Shown here in pieces: positions 35,403-44,732 of a stretch of 64,000 nucleotides of DNA. Position 1 is the stretch's first letter. Every line of letters begins with the position of its first letter. Below the pieces are notes generated by a model that worked only from the letters and a program-made list of their open reading frames with translations, did no database searches and had not been told where the DNA came from. The DNA lies in assembly GCA_017398125.1 (NCBI GenBank), contig JAFQHE010000062.1, positions 1 through 64,000 of the forward strand. Reading direction: 5' to 3'. A program made the translations under genes and the position numbers. Source of the stretch: Bacteroidales bacterium. GTDB lineage: Bacteria > Bacteroidota > Bacteroidia > Bacteroidales > UBA932.

Positions 35403-36761
35403 CTATTTTATCCAACCCTCTTTATCAAAATTGCACTTGCGGTACATGTCATCAACAATAATGAGTGTTGTAGACTGCTTCTCCTTGATAAACTTATCAA
35501 CGGCATCCATCCGCTGACGGTTATCGGCGATATTCTGGATTATCATGAAATCCTGCTTCAGATTGGCTGTGTGAGAAGGTACAATCTCCTCAAGTTTGAT
35601 AATTTTGTAAATTGTATTTCCAGAACGTCCCTCATTGTCCAATGATTCAAAAGGCTCAGAGATCTGGCCTGGTTCAAGATCCTTAAGCATATAGTAGTCA
35701 GCCGGTTTAAGCTGGTCTTTCTCAAAATAGGTAGAACCTGTATTCTCGTCAACCATAATACCGCCATTTACTGCAGACTTGAGATCCTCAGAATAGGCCC
35801 TTGCTGCAATGAAAAATGTCATGCTGTCGGTTTCTATCTGACGTTTCAGACTGTCAAGTGTCTTGAAAGCCTTTGTCTTATCCTCATTGGTATATGTAGG
35901 TCTTATAAGGATATGACGTGCATTGAACATATCGCCATCCTTCTCTATCATCTGAATTATATGGAATCCGTCGGGGGTTTCCACTATTTGGGAGATCTGG
36001 CCAGGTTTCAAGGCCATTGCAGCATCAGTAAATGCCGGCCAATAGAGGTTCTTTGGAGCCATACCCAACTCACCTCCCCTGACAGCAGTTCCATCCTGCG
36101 AATACAACGATGCAAGTGTAGAGAATTTTTCGCCCTTGATGATACGGTTTCTCAACTCCAGCAACTTCTCCTTTACAGCAAGCGCTGCAGCCTCCTTTGA
36201 GGGGTATAGAACTATCTGACTGATCTTGTACTGTGTTGAAATTATCGGCAAGCTGTCCTTATCGGTCTTCTTGTAGAACTTCTCAACTTCCGACGGAGTC
36301 ATTTGAGGCGCATCACTCATGACTTTCTGCTGCATCTGCTGAGTAAGGCTCTGCTCCATAAGAACATTTCTCCAATCATTTTTCAACTTATGCAAAGGCT
36401 TTTTGAAATATTTCTCAATTTCAGCCTCCCCACCTATACTCATCATCATTTCGTTGATTCTGTTGGAAAGATCGGCCTCAACCTGATCCATATTCACAAC
36501 AAGGCTGTCAAGTCTGGCTTGTGTAAGAAAAAGTTTTTGAATCAGAAGGTTTTCAAGAATTTCACATCTTATATTTCCGTCCGAAACAATTCCCTGAGCC
36601 ATCATCAGTTGAACCTCATTCTCCAATTGAGATATTGTAATAATATCATTTCCTACCAAAGCAACTGTTTTGTCTATCAAACCACCCTTATAGGTTTGCG
36701 CAGAAAGCGCACAGCTGAAAAACAGCATGATTGCCAACGGAAGAAGCTTAATCATTTTCAT
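35403..36761 (-). CDS. surA: SurA-like periplasmic peptidyl-prolyl isomerase/chaperone
   Basis: A 452-residue protein with a signal peptide (cut near LSAQT, ~residue 22) and a SurA N-terminal chaperone region (DKTVALVGNDIITISQLENEV). The first PpiC rotamase domain is at ~170-270 (ISQIVLYPS...GGELGMAPKNLYWPAFTDAAMALKPGQISQIVETPDGFHIIQM). A second, diverged domain lies at ~275-390 (ARHILIRPT). SurA escorts outer membrane proteins across the periplasm. Its start overlaps the preceding gene's 3' end by 14 nt and the OstA-like gene follows by 1 nt, giving one envelope-biogenesis operon. The symbol is by architecture. Confidence 0.85.
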   Translation of the reverse strand: MKMIKLLPLAIMLFFSCALSAQTYKGGLIDKTVALVGNDIITISQLENEVQLMMAQGIVSDGNIRCEILENLLIQKLFLTQARLDSLVVNMDQVEADLSNRINEMMMSIGGEAEIEKYFKKPLHKLKNDWRNVLMEQSLTQQMQQKVMSDAPQMTPSEVEKFYKKTDKDSLPIISTQYKISQIVLYPSKEAAALAVKEKLLELRNRIIKGEKFSTLASLYSQDGTAVRGGELGMAPKNLYWPAFTDAAMALKPGQISQIVETPDGFHIIQMIEKDGDMFNARHILIRPTYTNEDKTKAFKTLDSLKRQIETDSMTFFIAARAYSEDLKSAVNGGIMVDENTGSTYFEKDQLKPADYYMLKDLEPGQISEPFESLDNEGRSGNTIYKIIKLEEIVPSHTANLKQDFMIIQNIADNRQRMDAVDKFIKEKQSTTLIIVDDMYRKCNFDKEGWIK

Positions 36762-37608
36762 TCTTTACAATTTTTATTCTGTTTCCGACAAACGCCTCAT
36801 TCATAATATCTTTATGCAGCGTTGATATTAGTTCCTGTTTGCGTCTGCTTAATATTATATCACCTATTTTTTCTGCATTGTATTCATAGGGAGAACTCTC
36901 CCCCGGAGCCACAAACTCAACTACCTTGAGCAGGTTCAAATACAACGAGTCCTTATGTTCAACCACTCTCTTCTTTTCAAGAGTACCCCACAATTGGGAA
37001 ATGTCCATATCCATATCCCGTGCCACAATTGACAAATCAACCCAATTATTTCCATAATCGTCAAATTTGTATGCAGCATTGTATGCCAGACTCTTCAGCT
37101 CCTCTACATCATCCGCATCCCGTCCAGATGCCAGTTTCCTTACTATCTGCAGAGACGGAGAGCTGTTATGCATCTTCACAAAGCAGCCCTTCACCACACC
37201 ATTCACCGTTACGAATGACTCTTTGTGGGCATTGTAATAATCTCTTCGTTCAGACTCAGCAACAAGCGTATCCAGGCGATCCTCAATATACTTGTTCTCA
37301 TATCTGAATACCAGCAGCTGAATCCTGTACTCATCAAGCAGTGCCTGCACATCTTTCTCATTTTTAGGCAACTGTTCTTCAGCTTTCATTGCCAACAGCT
37401 GTTTGAGAGCCCAGGATTGAATGTATTGTTCAACAAATGCAACACTATCCTGAGTCGATGCGCCCCTTGGCACTACCCTGTCAAGATCGCTCTTATATAA
37501 CACCGCATTACCTATCTCCGCTACCTTCTCACCCTTTGAAACATTCTCAAAAAAGGAGCAGGAACAAGATAAAAGCAATGCGGTTATTAAAAGGATCTTT
37601 CCTGTCAT
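36748..37608 (-). CDS. SurA-related lipoprotein (PPIase-like, diverged)
   Basis: A 286-residue protein with lipobox LLLSCSCSF. The opening VAEIGNAVLYKSDLDRVVPRG and the helical segments after it match the SurA/PpiD chaperone N-terminus. No convincing PpiC rotamase motif follows, so it may be a chaperone without isomerase activity. The frame opens at a TTG (37614), but the ATG at 37608 gives a normal signal peptide. It lies directly after guaB and overlaps surA by 14 nt. Bacteroidota often carry two or three SurA-type genes in tandem. Confidence 0.68.
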   Translation of the reverse strand: MTGKILLITALLLSCSCSFFENVSKGEKVAEIGNAVLYKSDLDRVVPRGASTQDSVAFVEQYIQSWALKQLLAMKAEEQLPKNEKDVQALLDEYRIQLLVFRYENKYIEDRLDTLVAESERRDYYNAHKESFVTVNGVVKGCFVKMHNSSPSLQIVRKLASGRDADDVEELKSLAYNAAYKFDDYGNNWVDLSIVARDMDMDISQLWGTLEKKRVVEHKDSLYLNLLKVVEFVAPGESSPYEYNAEKIGDIILSRRKQELISTLHKDIMNEAFVGNRIKIVKNEND

Positions 37609-37614
37609 CTGCAA

Positions 37615-39084
37615 CTATCGGCTGTAGTTTGGAGCCTCACGTGTAATGGTAACATCATGAGGGTGGTTCTCCAACAAACCAGCATTAGTAATTCTTACAA
37701 ACTGAGCCTCACGCAACTTCTCAATATCAGGAGCTCCGCAGTAACCCATACCTGCTCTCAATCCACCGATCAACTGATATATCACCTCAGCAAGAGTGCC
37801 TTTGTAAGGCACCTGAGCTACAATACCCTCAGGCACAAGTTTCTTGATATCCTCTTCCATATCCTGGAAATATCTGTCTTTTGAGCCTTTCTGCATAGCC
37901 TCAAGCGAGCCCATACCTCTGTAAGATTTGAACTTTCTTCCGTTGAGAATGATTGTCTCTCCAGGAGACTCCTCAACACCTGCGAACAAAGAGCCGGCCA
38001 TAATTGTACTTGCACCAGCAGCCAGAGCCTTGACAATATCTCCTGAATAACGGATACCGCCATCGGCAATCACCGGAATACCTGTACCTTTCAATGCATC
38101 TGCCGCCAACATAATTGCAGTCAACTGTGGAACACCAACTCCCGCAACCACACGTGTAGTACAAATGGAGCCAGGACCTATACCGACCTTAACACCATCA
38201 ACGCCACACTCGGCAAGAGCCTTGGCAGCCTCGCCTGTAGCTATATTTCCGGCAATAACCTGAAGATGAGGGAATGCAGCCTTCAACTCCTTGATTACTT
38301 TCAATACATATACGGAGTGACCATGTGCTGTATCAACCACAACAGCATCTGTATCAACAGAGACAAGTTTCTCAACCTTCTCAATAGTATCGGCACCCAC
38401 ACCAACAGCAGCAGCAGCCAATAGTCGGCCTTTTGAATCCTTGCTGGCAATTGGATTATCTTTGATCTTTGTTATATCCTTATATGTGATGAGACCCACC
38501 AAAGTTCCATCCGGCTCAACAACCGGCAATTTCTCAATTCTGTGTTTCTGAAGAAGATTGGTAGCATGAGCAAGATCTGTTCCGCTGGTGGTTGTTATAA
38601 GATTCTCCTTTGTCATGATCTCCCTGATAGGAGTCTTCATATTGTCAACAAATCTCAAATCCCTGTTTGTTACAATACCTATGAGCTTCTTGTTGTCATC
38701 CACTACAGGGATACCGCCAATATGGTTCTGACTCATAAGTTTGAGAGCATCTGCAACCACTGCATCACTCTTTATGACAACAGGATCATAAATCATTCCA
38801 TTCTCAGCCCTCTTCACGCGTCTCACATGCTCCATCTGTCTCTCGATAGGCATGTTTTTATGTATAATGCCTATTCCACCGGAGCGCGCGATTGCAATAG
38901 CCAACTCAGCCTCAGTCACTGTATCCATAGCAGCTGAAACAATAGGCGCCTGCAAAACAATATCTCTTGAGAAATGACTACTTACATTAACCTCTCTAGG
39001 AAGCACTTCTGAACGGGCAGGTATCAACAAAACATCATCGAATGTCAAACCCTCCTGAATAATTCTGTTAGCTAATAGTTGCAT
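37615..39084 (-). CDS. guaB: Inosine-5'-monophosphate dehydrogenase
   Basis: A 489-residue, full-length IMPDH. The TIM barrel begins [21 protein letters not shown], and two CBS domains are inserted at ~95-205. The catalytic cysteine lies in [15 protein letters not shown], and the flap contains [10 protein letters not shown]. It converts IMP to XMP with NAD+, the committed step of GMP synthesis. The SurA-like lipoprotein gene follows after 6 nt. No clear terminator separates them, so guaB may head the envelope operon. Confidence 0.97.
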   Translation of the reverse strand: MQLLANRIIQEGLTFDDVLLIPARSEVLPREVNVSSHFSRDIVLQAPIVSAAMDTVTEAELAIAIARSGGIGIIHKNMPIERQMEHVRRVKRAENGMIYDPVVIKSDAVVADALKLMSQNHIGGIPVVDDNKKLIGIVTNRDLRFVDNMKTPIREIMTKENLITTTSGTDLAHATNLLQKHRIEKLPVVEPDGTLVGLITYKDITKIKDNPIASKDSKGRLLAAAAVGVGADTIEKVEKLVSVDTDAVVVDTAHGHSVYVLKVIKELKAAFPHLQVIAGNIATGEAAKALAECGVDGVKVGIGPGSICTTRVVAGVGVPQLTAIMLAADALKGTGIPVIADGGIRYSGDIVKALAAGASTIMAGSLFAGVEESPGETIILNGRKFKSYRGMGSLEAMQKGSKDRYFQDMEEDIKKLVPEGIVAQVPYKGTLAEVIYQLIGGLRAGMGYCGAPDIEKLREAQFVRITNAGLLENHPHDVTITREAPNYSR

Positions 39085-39171
39085 ATCTATGTAATTTTAA
39101 AAGGCGAAGGTACTAAAATTTCGCAAATGAACACGAAATTAGCCTTACAAATTATAAAAATATTACTTTTT

Positions 39172-40098
39172 TCAATCTTTATACAATCTTCCCTGACAAG
39201 TATTCCTATCCTCCAATCTCTTCTCCAACAATCTTATCAGTTCAGTATTTCTGATCAGACCCCATGGCGAGCCATTCACGAACCTTGGCGGAACCTCTCC
39301 CGCAAACCTCTCTATATAAAGGTCTTTGCGTAACAATTCAAGGAAGTCCACAAAAAAATCCATATAACCGTCAAGGGTAAATTCAACAAAATCTTCCCGA
39401 CAGTTTTCATACTCCCTCTCCATTGCAGTTCCCTTGATTATCTGAAGCTGATGAAACTTCAAGGTATTCAAAGGCAGCGTATTGATAATCCCAGCCATTC
39501 CCATCATATCAGTAATACTCTCCCCGGGCAGGCCGAAGATGAAATGGGCTCCCTGGAATAGCCCCCTCTGCGCAGTAGCCTCAACTGCCCTACGGGCTGT
39601 CTCAAAATCATGACCTCTGTTTATACGTTTAAGGGTACGATCATAGCAGCTCTCTATGCCATACTCCACAATAACAACCTTCTCCTTTGCAAGGGAGGCC
39701 AGATAATCAAGCTTAAACTCATCGATGCAATCGGGTCTCGTTCCGACCACTATTCCCCTGACCGAAGGATGCGACAAGGCCTCGGAATAGAGCCTCTTCA
39801 GCTGGTCAAGCGGAGCATACGTATTTGAATAGGACTGGAAATATGCAAGATAATCCGTTGTATTCCTGTACCGCCCCCTGTGAAACTCCATCCCCTCCTC
39901 AAGTTGCTGAAGGATAGATTTGTCGGGAGTACTGTAATTGGGATGGAAAGCCGCATTGTTGCAATATGTACATCCGCCCACACCCACACGGCCATCCCTG
40001 TTGGGACAGGTAAAGCCGGCATCAATTACTATTTTCTGAAGCCGGCATCCATACTTCTCCCTGAAATAACCCGTGAATGCGTTATAACGCTTTTCCAT
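39172..40098 (-). CDS. TIGR01212-family radical SAM protein (YhcC-like)
   Basis: A 308-residue protein. The [4Fe-4S] cysteines occur as FTCPNRDGRVGVGGCTYCNN, the unusual spaced motif of the TIGR01212/YhcC family, followed by YFQSYSNTYAPLDQLKRLY and GTRPDCIDE. E. coli YhcC is of unknown function. Its C-terminal sequence includes FHQLQIIKGTAM and ends near the guaB promoter region. It lies 14 nt downstream of the yhcH-like gene on the same strand. An exact TTCCCGACAG copy is at 39394-39403, antisense. Confidence 0.88.
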   Translation of the reverse strand: MEKRYNAFTGYFREKYGCRLQKIVIDAGFTCPNRDGRVGVGGCTYCNNAAFHPNYSTPDKSILQQLEEGMEFHRGRYRNTTDYLAYFQSYSNTYAPLDQLKRLYSEALSHPSVRGIVVGTRPDCIDEFKLDYLASLAKEKVVIVEYGIESCYDRTLKRINRGHDFETARRAVEATAQRGLFQGAHFIFGLPGESITDMMGMAGIINTLPLNTLKFHQLQIIKGTAMEREYENCREDFVEFTLDGYMDFFVDFLELLRKDLYIERFAGEVPPRFVNGSPWGLIRNTELIRLLEKRLEDRNTCQGRLYKD

Positions 40099-40112
40099 AC
40101 CTGAAAGCGGGT

Positions 40113-40598
40113 CTAATTATTCAAAAAGCTCTCCTTAGGCCTTTCGACCATAACCTTAAAAACAGCTTTCTTCACACTTCCCTCTCCAATAAGAGGAGCA
40201 TGCGCATCTGCCGGAAAAATTATAGCAAGGTTATTGGCGCCAAGACTTACAAAATTCTCAGGTTCATCATCACTTAGGAATGCAATATCATCCTCCTCCT
40301 TATACTTCACATTGAGGCCATGCTCATTGCAAAGAGCCCTGTCCTTGATGCCAATGGTCTCCACCCCCTCAAGCACCACATGAATATCGATATATGAATC
40401 ATGAACCTCAAGAGGAGCATCCTCATACCCCTTCAACGGCCCGTTAAAAATTGTACAATATACATTCTTGCCGTCTATCTCATGCTTTCCCTCCTCCAAA
40501 TCAAGAAGATTGCCTTTACGGACAAACTCATACACCTTGTCAAATCCCGGAACAAGGGTCTTATATTTTTCAAAACTTTTAACTGAATCTAATATCAT
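40113..40598 (-). CDS. YhcH/YjgK/YiaL family protein (DUF386)
   Basis: A 161-residue cupin-like protein with family signatures YEDAPLEVHDSYIDIHVVLEG, ENFVSLGANNLAIIFPADAHAPL and KKAVFKVMV. The conserved histidines and glutamate (HDSYIDIH, DAHAP) bind a metal. Related E. coli proteins act in sialic-acid and sugar metabolism, for example as anomerases; no such pathway is adjacent, so the role is open. The ATG at 40598 is chosen; an upstream frame extension to 40631 crosses the promoter. A -7 box lies 11 nt upstream. Confidence 0.82.
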   Translation of the reverse strand: MILDSVKSFEKYKTLVPGFDKVYEFVRKGNLLDLEEGKHEIDGKNVYCTIFNGPLKGYEDAPLEVHDSYIDIHVVLEGVETIGIKDRALCNEHGLNVKYKEEDDIAFLSDDEPENFVSLGANNLAIIFPADAHAPLIGEGSVKKAVFKVMVERPKESFLNN

Positions 40599-40609
40599 CT
40601 TTTTTATTG

Positions 40610-40617
40610 CAAAGATA
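40610..40617 (-). promoter_or_regulatory. -7 element for the yhcH-like gene
   Basis: TATCTTTG on the minus strand, ending 11 nt before the ATG at 40598. No well-spaced -33 is visible. Confidence 0.4.
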
Positions 40618-40638
40618 CTATAAATCCACAAAATATTA

Positions 40639-40669
40639 TTGATTCTCTGCCAACAAATAATTATCTTTG
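40639..40669 (+). promoter_or_regulatory. Promoter of the NlpC/P60 - epimerase operon
   Basis: -33 TTG at 40639-40641, a 20-nt spacer, -7 TATCTTTG at 40662-40669, 36 nt before the ATG at 40706. Confidence 0.65.
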
Positions 40670-40705
40670 CAAGATATTAGGTTAAAAAACATTAATTCAA
40701 CCCAA

Positions 40706-41929
40706 ATGAAAAAAATACTACTACTTACATCTATGGCAGCAGCTGTATTGGCAGGATGCTGCAACAATCAGCAGGATGCTACCATTGAGAAGTTCAATGA
40801 TATCAAAAAAGGAGTAAAAGCAGTACATGCTCCCGACAGCCGTTCAAAGACATTTGATGTAAACCTGGAGAAAGAGGGGGATAAATATATTTTGCGTGGT
40901 GTAACAACCCAGCAGCAGGCAAAAGATTCATTGGCGCATGCATTGAAGGCTGCAAACATCCAGTTTGAGGATAGTCTTTTCATGTTACCATGTGCAAAAC
41001 TCGGAGAGAAGACCTATGCTGTGTCAACCCAGTCTGTAATCAACTTCCGTACAGGCGGCAAATATAGTGCGGAGTCCGCAACTCAAGTAATGATGGGCAC
41101 ACCGCTAAGACTTCTTGAGAAGAATGACAATGGCTGGACACGCGCAATTACTCCAGAAGGCTACATTGCATGGGTTACCAATGCCAGCTATCAGGAGATG
41201 ACAAAAGAGGAGCTTGATGCATACAAGGCAAAAGACAAAGTGATTGTAACTACAAAATATACTACCATTTATGAGGACAACAGCGACAAGAGCCAGATGG
41301 TAAGTGATGCTGTATGGGGCAATATCCTTATTGATTTGGGTAACGCAGGCATCTACTGGAGAAAAGTTGCAATTGCCGACGGAAGAACAGGCTACATTCC
41401 TCAGAGAGATGTTACAAACTTCGAAAAATGGCTTGACAGCCGCAACCCTACCGCCGAGAACATTATCGCCACAGCAAAACAGTTTATCGGTGTTCCATAT
41501 ATGTGGGGTGGCACATCAATCAAGGCTGTTGACTGCAGTGGATTTACAAAATCAACATATTTCCTAAATGGTCTTGTTCTTGCAAGAGATGCTTCGCAGC
41601 AGTGCCACACAGGTGACAATGTAGACATCTCAAAATATGTAAATGACAGCACATATACAGTTGAGGCCCTTTCAAACCTCAAAAAGGGAGACCTTATCTT
41701 CTTCGGTTCAAAAGCTACTCCAGAGAAGAAAGAGAGAGTTACCCACGTTGGTATTTATATTGAGAACGGTATCTTCATCCACTCAGCCGGCAAAGTAAGG
41801 ATCAACTCACTCATCCCGTCAGATGACAATTACTACAGCGGTTCAAAGAGACTTCTCAGAGCGTGCAGAATCATCGGTAACCAGGATATGGGTAAGGAGA
41901 TATACTCAATTGAAAAACTATACAAGTAA
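40706..41929 (+). CDS. NlpC/P60 cell-wall peptidase with SH3 domains (lipoprotein)
   Basis: A 407-residue lipoprotein with lipobox AVLAGCC. Two SH3b-like domains lie at ~95-250, and an NlpC/P60 domain at ~255-385 has C277 (AVDCSGF), H347 (THVGIY) and H359 (IFIHSAG) as the catalytic Cys-His-His. Related enzymes cut the gamma-D-Glu-mDAP bond of murein peptides and release L-Ala-D-Glu. The next gene, a dipeptide epimerase 26 nt downstream, would act on that product, which strongly supports this specificity. The longer frame from 40667 starts inside the -7 box and is rejected. Confidence 0.9.
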   Translation: MKKILLLTSMAAAVLAGCCNNQQDATIEKFNDIKKGVKAVHAPDSRSKTFDVNLEKEGDKYILRGVTTQQQAKDSLAHALKAANIQFEDSLFMLPCAKLGEKTYAVSTQSVINFRTGGKYSAESATQVMMGTPLRLLEKNDNGWTRAITPEGYIAWVTNASYQEMTKEELDAYKAKDKVIVTTKYTTIYEDNSDKSQMVSDAVWGNILIDLGNAGIYWRKVAIADGRTGYIPQRDVTNFEKWLDSRNPTAENIIATAKQFIGVPYMWGGTSIKAVDCSGFTKSTYFLNGLVLARDASQQCHTGDNVDISKYVNDSTYTVEALSNLKKGDLIFFGSKATPEKKERVTHVGIYIENGIFIHSAGKVRINSLIPSDDNYYSGSKRLLRACRIIGNQDMGKEIYSIEKLYK

Positions 41930-41955
41930 TTTTATAACCGAAAAACATAAACAGA

Positions 41956-43095
41956 ATGACAACAAGACGTAACTTTCTGAAATCAGCGGGTATGCTTACA
42001 GCTGCAGCGGCACTGTTCAACCCTGCAACAATTTTTGCACAGAAGGGTGTAAAGAAATCAGGCGGAAGCAAGAAAATGGAGCTATCTTTTGTTCCATTTG
42101 ATGCACAGATGAGACACGCCTTCGCCATTGCAACATCTGTAAGAACCACAACTCCTATTGTACTTACCCAAATCACATATGATGGAGTAACCGGATATGG
42201 TGAGGCAGCCATGCCTCCATACTTGGGAGAGACTCAGGCTTCGGTTATAGAGTTCTTGAAAAAGGTAGACCTAAGCAAGTTCAGTTCACCTTTTCTTATT
42301 GACGACATCATGAAATATGTCGACAGCATTGCAATCAACAACACAGCGGCAAAGGCTGCAGTTGATATTGCACTGCATGACCTTGTAGGAAAACTTATGG
42401 GACAGCCTTGGTGGAAAATCTGGGGATTTGACCCTACAGTATGTCCTAACACCTCATTTACAGTAGGTTTTGATACTGAGGAAGTTGTAAAGGAGAAGAC
42501 AAAAGAGGCATCTCCATACAAAGTGATCAAAGTAAAGTTGGGAAGGGACGAGGCTACAGACAAGATGATGATCAATACAATCCGTTCAGTTACAGATACA
42601 GTTATCTGCGTTGACGCAAACCAGGGCTGGAAAGACAAACACTATGCTTTGGATATGATCCACTGGTTGAATGAGCGCAATGTGAAGATGATTGAGCAGC
42701 CGATGTCAAAATATCTTTTGGACGAGACTGCATGGTTGACAGAGAACAGCCCGCTTCCTATCTATGCTGACGAGGCCTGCCAGAGACTTGTGGATATCCA
42801 GAAACTTAAAGGTGCATATACCGGTATCAATATCAAACTTATGAAATGTACCGGTATGAGAGAGGCTCGCGAGATGGTTTCATTGGCAGAGGCTTTGAAC
42901 ATGAAACTTATGATTGGCTGTATGACCGAGACTTCATGCGCTATCTCGGCAGCCGCACAGCTTGCTCCTAAGATGGAGTGGGCAGACCTTGACGGCAACC
43001 TTCTAATCAAGAATGACTGCTACTCAGGTATGACAATCGTGGACGGCAAGATTACATTGAACGACAAACCAGGTATCGGTATCGAAAAACTATAA
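41956..43095 (+). CDS. L-Ala-D/L-Glu (dipeptide) epimerase with Tat-type signal
   Basis: A 379-residue enolase-superfamily protein. The N-terminus MTTRRNFLKSAGM is a twin-arginine signal ending near IFAQ. The barrel has the epimerase residues: KVKLG (lysine pair), CVDANQGW (Asp), MIEQPM (Glu), YADEAC (Asp) and NIKLMKC (Lys). Family members interconvert L-Ala-D-Glu and L-Ala-L-Glu during murein peptide recycling. E. coli YcjG is cytoplasmic, so export through Tat implies that the reaction occurs outside the cytoplasm here. It is in an operon with the NlpC/P60 gene. Confidence 0.88.
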   Translation: MTTRRNFLKSAGMLTAAAALFNPATIFAQKGVKKSGGSKKMELSFVPFDAQMRHAFAIATSVRTTTPIVLTQITYDGVTGYGEAAMPPYLGETQASVIEFLKKVDLSKFSSPFLIDDIMKYVDSIAINNTAAKAAVDIALHDLVGKLMGQPWWKIWGFDPTVCPNTSFTVGFDTEEVVKEKTKEASPYKVIKVKLGRDEATDKMMINTIRSVTDTVICVDANQGWKDKHYALDMIHWLNERNVKMIEQPMSKYLLDETAWLTENSPLPIYADEACQRLVDIQKLKGAYTGINIKLMKCTGMREAREMVSLAEALNMKLMIGCMTETSCAISAAAQLAPKMEWADLDGNLLIKNDCYSGMTIVDGKITLNDKPGIGIEKL

Positions 43096-43126
43096 TCAAT
43101 ATTGAACCATTTAAAACCATATAAAG

Positions 43127-43399
43127 ATGGCAAATCTTAGAACAATTAAAAAAGACGTTATCTATTTGATTAACGAAGTTATCTCTGACTGCTGGGTATT
43201 CATGTACCTTAACGGAGAGAAGAATCAGGAAGAGGCAAAAAATATCATTACAGATGCCATTGCTCTTGGTGACAACCTTTTTGACCAGATCAACCACTAC
43301 CCTAAAGAGGGTACAAAAGAGCACTTCAAACAGATCAATGCAAAACTTCTTTCGGAGGTTGATGCATTGTTCAAGAGAATCAGTGCTTTGGCAAAATAG
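43127..43399 (+). CDS. Small conserved protein of unknown function (90 aa)
   Basis: A 90-residue, soluble, mostly helical and acidic protein (MANLRTIKKDVIYLINEVIS...). I recognise this type as a conserved Bacteroidota hypothetical but know of no function. It has no signal peptide or metal motif. It starts 31 nt after the epimerase stop and is followed by a strong terminator at 43421, so it is probably the last gene of the NlpC/P60 operon. Confidence 0.7.
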   Translation: MANLRTIKKDVIYLINEVISDCWVFMYLNGEKNQEEAKNIITDAIALGDNLFDQINHYPKEGTKEHFKQINAKLLSEVDALFKRISALAK

Positions 43400-43420
43400 A
43401 TTGCGGCAGCAACAATTTGA

Positions 43421-43448
43421 GGAGTCCGGTACAAGCCGGGCTCTTTTT
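43421..43448 (+). terminator. Terminator of the NlpC/P60 - epimerase operon
   Basis: GAGTCCGG (43422-43429), a 6-nt loop and CCGGGCTC (43436-43443), 8 pairs including one G-T, followed by TTTTT. Confidence 0.8.
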
Positions 43449-43490
43449 ATTATTAACTGGAGACTTCACAACAATTAGGGCCCGACGAAG

Positions 43491-44117
43491 ATGGGATTAC
43501 TGGGTAAAGAGATAAAGCATCCACTGCTTGGAATTGTTCACTACACAAAAAGGAGAGGCAGCAAGTGCATACGTGTATCTGTAACACGCAATGGCAGAGT
43601 CCGTGTAACCCTTCCACTCTTCACATCATTTGCCACAGCCATTGGATTTGTAGAAAAGAACTCGACTAAAATAATGGCAACTCTTGAGAGAATCACCAGA
43701 CAGGAGGCATCAAGGATCTCGATCAGCGACATTGAAACCGGCGGACTTGAGCAGATACGCCAGAGGGCGCGGAGCACTCTTCCAGAGAGATTAAAGGAGC
43801 TGTCGGGAAGAATGAATGAGAGATTTATAATAACGGATAGCGCAGGCAGATGTATAGAAAAGCCATTCACATACAAAAGGGTAGCCATAAAAAATAACCG
43901 AAGCAACTGGGGAAGCTGTTCAACTGCAGGCAATATCAATCTTAACATGCACCTTATAAGCCTTCCCGACAAATTGAGAGATTTTGTAATCCTGCACGAG
44001 TTGTGCCACCTTGTCCACCCCAACCACGGGAAAGAGTTCCACAACCTGCTTGACAAAGCATGTGGCGGAATGGAAAAAGAGTATTCAAAAGAGCTCCGCA
44101 AGTACCGCCTGAACTGA
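43491..44117 (+). CDS. YgjP/SprT-like zinc metalloprotease (M48-related, DUF45)
   Basis: A 208-residue protein with the zinc motif HELCH (H169, E170, H173) and the downstream LVHPNHGKEF that supplies the third ligand. It also has the family's N-terminal KRRGSKCIRVSVTRNGRVRVTLP and NNRSNWGSCSTAGNINLN. YgjP-like proteins are small cytoplasmic proteins of uncertain substrate. It is flanked by terminators and probably has its own transcript. It carries one exact TTCCCGACAG (43800-43809, minus) and one near copy (43963-43972). Confidence 0.88.
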   Translation: MGLLGKEIKHPLLGIVHYTKRRGSKCIRVSVTRNGRVRVTLPLFTSFATAIGFVEKNSTKIMATLERITRQEASRISISDIETGGLEQIRQRARSTLPERLKELSGRMNERFIITDSAGRCIEKPFTYKRVAIKNNRSNWGSCSTAGNINLNMHLISLPDKLRDFVILHELCHLVHPNHGKEFHNLLDKACGGMEKEYSKELRKYRLN

Positions 44118-44163
44118 CGAGGAGGGAGTTAAATTTATAATATTCAAAATATTTCAAGTAAAA

Positions 44164-44194
44164 GTTGCAGGATAATAAATTTTGACTACCTTTG
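44164..44194 (+). promoter_or_regulatory. rpsO promoter
   Basis: -33 GTTG at 44164-44167, a 19-nt spacer, -7 TACCTTTG at 44187-44194, 41 nt before the ATG. Confidence 0.75.
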
Positions 44195-44235
44195 CAGTCC
44201 CTATTTTGGAACAGAATAATTTAATAATCTTAGCA

Positions 44236-44511
44236 ATGGCAGAGTATTTATCACCTGACAAAAAGCAAGAGATTTTCGGTCAATACGGAAAGTCTAATAC
44301 AGACACCGGCTCAGCAGAGAGTCAAGTTGCTTTATTTTCCTACCGTATCGCTCATTTGACAGCGCATCTTAAAAACAACAAGAAAGATTACAACACTCAG
44401 AGATCACTTTTGAGACTTGTTGGTAAAAGACGTCGTTTGTTGGATTACCTTAAAGCAAGGGATATTGAGAGATACAGAAATATTGTGAAGGCACTTAACC
44501 TTCGTAAATAA
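44236..44511 (+). CDS. rpsO: Small ribosomal subunit protein uS15
   Basis: A 91-residue S15 with the conserved DTGSAESQVALFSYRIAHLTAHL and RSLLRLVGKRRRLLDYL. It binds 16S rRNA in the central domain. The ATG at 44236 gives MAEYLSP; the frame extension to 44182 lies inside the promoter. As in many bacteria it precedes pnp, but a strong terminator and a separate -7 box lie between them. Confidence 0.97.
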   Translation: MAEYLSPDKKQEIFGQYGKSNTDTGSAESQVALFSYRIAHLTAHLKNNKKDYNTQRSLLRLVGKRRRLLDYLKARDIERYRNIVKALNLRK

Positions 44512-44526
44512 TACAAACGGAAAGAG

Positions 44527-44565
44527 AGAAGAGGTGGTAAATTGTTACCGCCTCTTCTTTTTTTA
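44527..44565 (+). terminator. rpsO terminator
   Basis: GAAGAGG-T-GGTAA (44528-44540) pairs with TTACC-G-CCTCTTC (44545-44557), 13 bp with one G-T and a 4-nt loop, then T7. Confidence 0.92.
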
Positions 44566-44606
44566 TAATAATTGCAAATAAAATGAAGCAATCGCGTAAC
44601 TTTTTG

Positions 44607-44614
44607 TATCTTTG
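44607..44614 (+). promoter_or_regulatory. -7 element for pnp
   Basis: TATCTTTG matches TAnnTTTG. It would give a leader of about 110-115 nt that contains the structured region at 44655-44720. No well-placed -33 was found. Confidence 0.45.
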
Positions 44615-44654
44615 CGAGATATTATAAATAATTATACCCTGTTTGCCAACAAAG

Positions 44655-44720
44655 GTAGCTCGCGGCAGACAGCGGTGATGTTAGAGTTAATTAAAACTCC
44701 CGTAGGGGGAGGCGAGTTAC
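44655..44720 (+). ncRNA. Structured pnp leader (candidate cis-regulatory RNA)
   Basis: GTAGCTCGC (44655-44663) pairs with GCGAGTTAC (44712-44720), 9 bp with one G-T, enclosing two mutually exclusive hairpins. These are GAGTT/AACTC (44684-44688/44695-44699) and CTCCC/GGGAG (44697-44701/44707-44711). The alternatives share the ACTCC bases, as in switches. PNPase autoregulates its own mRNA leader in enterobacteria; a similar role here is inference. Confidence 0.45.
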
Positions 44721-44732
44721 ATTAAAGATATA

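Noticed and set aside
40667-40705. N-terminal extension of the NlpC/P60 gene from a TTG
   Set aside because: The TTG lies in the -7 promoter box; the ATG at 40706 begins the signal peptide.
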